From the NCBI GenBank assembly GCA_015486425.1, contig WFRQ01000432.1, forward strand, positions 1 through 7,491: a stretch of DNA of 7,491 nt. Reading direction: 5' to 3'. The translations under genes were made by a program, and so were the position numbers. Each line of letters starts with the position of its first letter. Position 1 is the first letter of the stretch. Below, one piece after another: positions 5,450-7,491 of the stretch. Source of the stretch: Deltaproteobacteria bacterium (lineage in GTDB: Bacteria > Desulfobacterota > Dissulfuribacteria > Dissulfuribacterales > QOAL01). The notes beneath the pieces were generated by a model. That model worked only from the letters and a program-made list of their open reading frames with translations. It ran no database searches and was not told the DNA's origin.

Positions 5450-6565
5450 TTACCGGCGACTAATTTTACCAAAATCTGCTGACAGCAGATTGATCTGGTT
5501 AAGCAGATCAGGATTTCCCGGCAGAGCGGCAATAAAGGCTGCCAAATCGTATCCATCCACATCTCCATCCGGTTCCGAGTCAAATCTTGATAGCCATGTA
5601 CGGGAGGCGGCATTCCAGAAACCAGGGGTCAACTCATAAGTATCCATTGTTGAGGCAGTTAAAAATCCCGGTGAAGTCGGAGTCGGGTGCCCGAGACAGA
5701 ATCGCAGGGTATATGATTCATCTGCTGCCGCTATTATTGAGCCAGTGCTTGAAATCACCTGGCGATTGATAAAATAGTTTGAAAAACCACCGATTTTTCT
5801 GATTTCCGCAGGGGTTAAGGCCCTGTTGTATATCTGTACATCATCAATTGATCCGTGAAGATAGGAAATGGCTGATTTATAAATACGCCTGCCAAGTGTT
5901 ATTGAGGAGTCTGAATCAAAAGCCATGAGTACTTCAGTGTTATGTCGTACTTCTCGGCCATTAATGTATAATCGCAAGTCACCATAATAATTGCCATGGG
6001 AATCTACTCTGTCAGGATCCTCGGGATTATCGTAAACCAGGACAAGATGGGTCCAGGCAGAAACAGGAGGGAGAAACGGCACATAATAAAACTCCACACC
6101 ACCGTAGATAGAATACCCGCCATCATAACTGTGAAACATGGAAATAATGCCATCGATCCTGTTAAGCTGAACATTCCAGGCCCCGGAAGAAGATCCATCA
6201 CTGTACCATTTTGAAATCAATGGGGTGTAGTGAGACTCGTCCATGCTGTAAGAATAGATTCTGGACCAGAACGCCAGCGTGTAGTGCCTTATGTTCAAGA
6301 TTTCGGGAGAGGCTGGAATGGAGATATATCCGTCCTGACCATCAAATACCGCAGCCTGACTTCCAGCGCCGGAATGACCAGGACCATAGCTCACTCCGCC
6401 AATTGCACTTCCGTCATGGCCATTGCCGCTGACATCAAGCGCCTTTCCCTCCAGGGGGTAATATGCCACCAGTCCCTCAACCGTTTCAGCCTGAACCGCA
6501 GCACACATCATCAAGAGCAGCACGCAACCCGCTGCTGCCAGCCACATAAAAATTTTATTGCTCAT
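5450..6565 (-). CDS. Secreted LamG/concanavalin-fold protein with dockerin-like C-terminal loop
   Basis: The product has 371 residues from the ATG at 6565. Residues 1-26 are a signal peptide (FMWLAAAGCVLLLMM, cleavage VQA/E). Residues about 30-258 are a LamG-type jelly-roll domain: GLVAYYPLEGKALDVSGNGHDG at its start, AAVFDGQDGYISIP, YTLAFWSRIYS, WTHLVLVYD, LRLYINGREV, and the hallmark end GSIDDVQIYNRALTPAEI at 238-255. Such domains usually bind carbohydrate or protein ligands with calcium. Residues 328-345 (FDSEPDGDVDGYDLAAFI) resemble one half of a dockerin calcium repeat; a second half is weak (DLLNQINLLSADFG). An upstream in-frame ATG at 6625 would add 20 residues before the signal peptide and lies inside a leader palindrome, so it was rejected. 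The gene may be first in a unit with the fibre and protease genes. Confidence 0.9.
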   Translation of the reverse strand: MSNKIFMWLAAAGCVLLLMMCAAVQAETVEGLVAYYPLEGKALDVSGNGHDGSAIGGVSYGPGHSGAGSQAAVFDGQDGYISIPASPEILNIRHYTLAFWSRIYSYSMDESHYTPLISKWYSDGSSSGAWNVQLNRIDGIISMFHSYDGGYSIYGGVEFYYVPFLPPVSAWTHLVLVYDNPEDPDRVDSHGNYYGDLRLYINGREVRHNTEVLMAFDSDSSITLGRRIYKSAISYLHGSIDDVQIYNRALTPAEIRKIGGFSNYFINRQVISSTGSIIAAADESYTLRFCLGHPTPTSPGFLTASTMDTYELTPGFWNAASRTWLSRFDSEPDGDVDGYDLAAFIAALPGNPDLLNQINLLSADFGKISRR

Positions 6566-6570
6566 GGCAT

Positions 6571-6574
6571 CTCC
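6571..6574 (-). promoter_or_regulatory. Ribosome-binding site deciding the LamG gene start
   Basis: GGAG sits 5 nt before the ATG at 6565, directly followed by a signal peptide. Another ATG at 6570-6568 (out of frame) opens a two-codon frame, ATG CCA TGA, whose stop overlaps the true start. The long-form start at 6625 has no such site. Confidence 0.7.
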
Positions 6575-6601
6575 AATAATCAGAGTGTAAAGGGACTGCC
6601 G

Positions 6602-6619
6602 CGCAGGTATATACCTGCG
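6602..6619 (-). promoter_or_regulatory. 18-bp perfect palindrome in the LamG leader
   Basis: CGCAGGTATATACCTGCG is a perfect 18-bp palindrome centred about 45 bp upstream of the LamG ATG. As DNA it is a good operator candidate, and its TATATA core could also serve as a -10 box, although no convincing -35 is present. As RNA it would form a hairpin only with a few central bases unpaired. No U-run follows, so it is not a terminator. Confidence 0.5.
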
Positions 6620-6653
6620 AAACAAATCGATCGAACTGAAAAAATCGTACTTT

Positions 6654-6668
6654 TCCCCTGAATGGGGA
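6654..6668 (-). promoter_or_regulatory. Small hairpin in the LamG leader
   Basis: TCCCC (6654-6658) and GGGGA (6664-6668) pair around a 5-nt loop. On the minus strand it is followed by AAAGTACGATTTTTT. The position matches the 9-bp hairpin of the DUF1566 leader, which is also followed by AAAA, a GTAC and a T-run. Confidence 0.35.
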
Positions 6669-6710
6669 TTAAAATTTCATGGAGAGTTGTTGGTATTGCC
6701 AGCCACGCAA

Positions 6711-7340
6711 ATCGCAAAATACTGAAGCAATAAAATCAAAACAGTCATCATCCACACTGATATCAAGGACACAGCGCGATTAAAAATAAAAGAATCTATT
6801 CAGCACAAGTGAATGGTCTTGTGTTGTAATGATTTTAAAGAACTTCGCAGTTTTTCCTATTGAAGCAAAGCAACAAAAAACGCGTCTGTCTAAGTGAGGC
6901 ACTGTTGAGTTTCGCGATTTTGGCCAGGCAACTTAGGAAAACGATACCATTCGCGGAGCTGAGCAAAAACACTGAACAGTTACAGAGATTAAAAGGTCAG
7001 AAAATTTTGATAAGGCAGGCAAAGGAGATAAGTGGAGATATTTTTTTATTCCCCGGCACAATTTTTCGAACTTTTTGAATGCAGGCCCCTACTGTCCGCA
7101 GTGCTCTGCAATCACCTCAATATTTATATTTGCAATAATTGTACCATTAAATAATTACTTAAAAACCTCAGGTAGAATAAAATTAAAGCATATTTTATTG
7201 GTTTTTACGAGAGAGTGGGGAAAACTTTTCACAGAAAAATTTTTCCGTTTATGTGACATTCTATTCATAATGCCTTACTCCCATAACGAGTAAGGCAACC
7301 ACAATACCGATTCACGGTTATGTGTTAATACGAAGGACAA
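6711..7340. other. Gene-poor intergenic region
   Basis: About 630 bp upstream of the LamG gene show no convincing gene on either strand. Two open frames of 72 codons on the plus strand (6860-7078 and 7075-7293) start with TTG, lack ribosome-binding sites and resemble no family. The region is AT-rich. It contains a weak inverted repeat CACAAG (6804-6809) / CTTGTG (6818-6823) and the 10-bp hairpin at 7271-7297. It probably contains the promoter of the LamG gene, but I cannot place it confidently. Confidence 0.55.
7271..7297. repeat. 10-bp perfect inverted repeat (hairpin)
   Basis: TGCCTTACTC (7271-7280) and GAGTAAGGCA (7288-7297) are perfectly complementary around the 7-nt loop CCATAAC. Neither strand has a T-run straight after the stem, so a standard terminator is unlikely, though it might end or protect a transcript entering from the right edge. 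A dispersed palindromic repeat is another option. Confidence 0.5.
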
Positions 7341-7490
7341 TTATTTACTCGTAAAAGTGCCGCAAGGCTCCTGACCTATCCGGTCACTATATAAAGGTAT
7401 CTTCTCAGGATTACGGCATCTGATGCACTGCCGAGGGTTAAAAGTACAGGAAGTACGCCTTCGCCCCCTCCTCCTTTCATCTGCAGCATC
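7341..7490 (-). pseudogene. Possible decayed 3' end of a minus-strand gene crossing the right edge
   Basis: Two overlapping minus-strand frames stay open from the edge. One stops at 7341 (49 codons; Arg/Cys-rich, with CIRCRNPEK). The other stops at 7376 (37 codons) and reads KGGGGEGVLP...SDAVILRRYLYIVTG. The glycine run followed by a hydrophobic segment and VILRRYL weakly recalls the glycine-linked C-terminal tails (CFIATAAYG...VLRDFRDxYLL) of some secreted deltaproteobacterial proteins, but the key Cys-Phe is absent and a frameshift would be needed. Too little is visible to decide between a real gene end and noncoding DNA. Confidence 0.2.
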
Positions 7491-7491
7491 C

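Larger units (their letters stand above)
6566..6710 (-). promoter_or_regulatory. Long leader of the LamG gene resembling the DUF1566 leader
   Basis: In transcription order this segment carries TTGCGTGGC (6702-6710), TCTCCA, TTTTA, a hairpin, AAAAGTACG, a T-run, TTTACA, then ATTATT and AGATG. The DUF1566 leader (1064-1178) has the same order: TTGCGTGGC (1170-1178), TCTCCA, TTTTA, a hairpin, AAAACGGGTAC, a T-run, TTTACA, ATTATT and AGATG. The LamG copy lacks the -24 GG of the sigma-54 element. I match it to no known riboswitch family. Confidence 0.35.

Noticed and set aside
6566..6625. Longer LamG start at 6625 adding 20 residues
   Set aside because: It would bury the signal peptide behind a charged extension, lies next to the 18-bp palindrome and has no ribosome-binding site; the ATG at 6565 has GGAG at the right distance.
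6860..7078. 72-codon plus-strand frame
   Set aside because: It starts with TTG, has no ribosome-binding site upstream and shows no recognisable motif.
7075..7293. 72-codon plus-strand frame with a hydrophobic stretch
   Set aside because: It starts with TTG, lacks a ribosome-binding site, lies in AT-rich DNA where such hydrophobic frames arise by chance, and ends inside the 10-bp hairpin.

Overview
The window reads as accessory chromosomal DNA from a Gram-negative bacterium that exports many surface or secreted proteins. The mix of families (DUF1566/Lcl-like repeats, a LamG lectin-like protein, a fibre-like protein with 'YGGYF' repeats and a C10 cysteine protease) and a good sigma-54 promoter match suggest a deltaproteobacterial (Desulfobacterota-type) genome. 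This is inference from content; there is no rRNA, tRNA or housekeeping gene to confirm it.

All four convincing genes lie on the minus strand, and each begins with a signal-peptide-like segment. In transcription order (right to left) they are: a LamG-domain protein with a dockerin-like calcium loop near its C-terminus (6565-5450); after 128 bp, a 722-residue fibre-like protein with beta-rich repeats (5321-3153); after only 12 bp, a C10 (streptopain-family) cysteine protease with a propeptide and an extra C-terminal domain (3140-1575); and after a gap of about 510 bp, a tandem DUF1566 protein (1063 to beyond the left edge). The fibre and protease genes are almost certainly co-transcribed. The LamG gene may lead the same unit. 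The DUF1566 gene has its own promoter region.

The 1064-1574 gap holds a 45-codon orphan coding remnant directly downstream of the protease, two dyad-symmetric sites, a sigma-54-type -24/-12 element and a leader with a 9-bp hairpin. The leaders of the DUF1566 and LamG genes share an ordered set of short motifs, which suggests common regulation or a shared leader RNA.

The right end (6711-7491) has little coding signal. It contains a 10-bp hairpin and, at the very edge, what may be the decayed 3' end of another minus-strand gene. No IS element, CRISPR array, tRNA or rRNA was recognised. A plausible but unproven joint role is a regulated set of exported proteins for adhesion or for binding and degrading external polymers and proteins.
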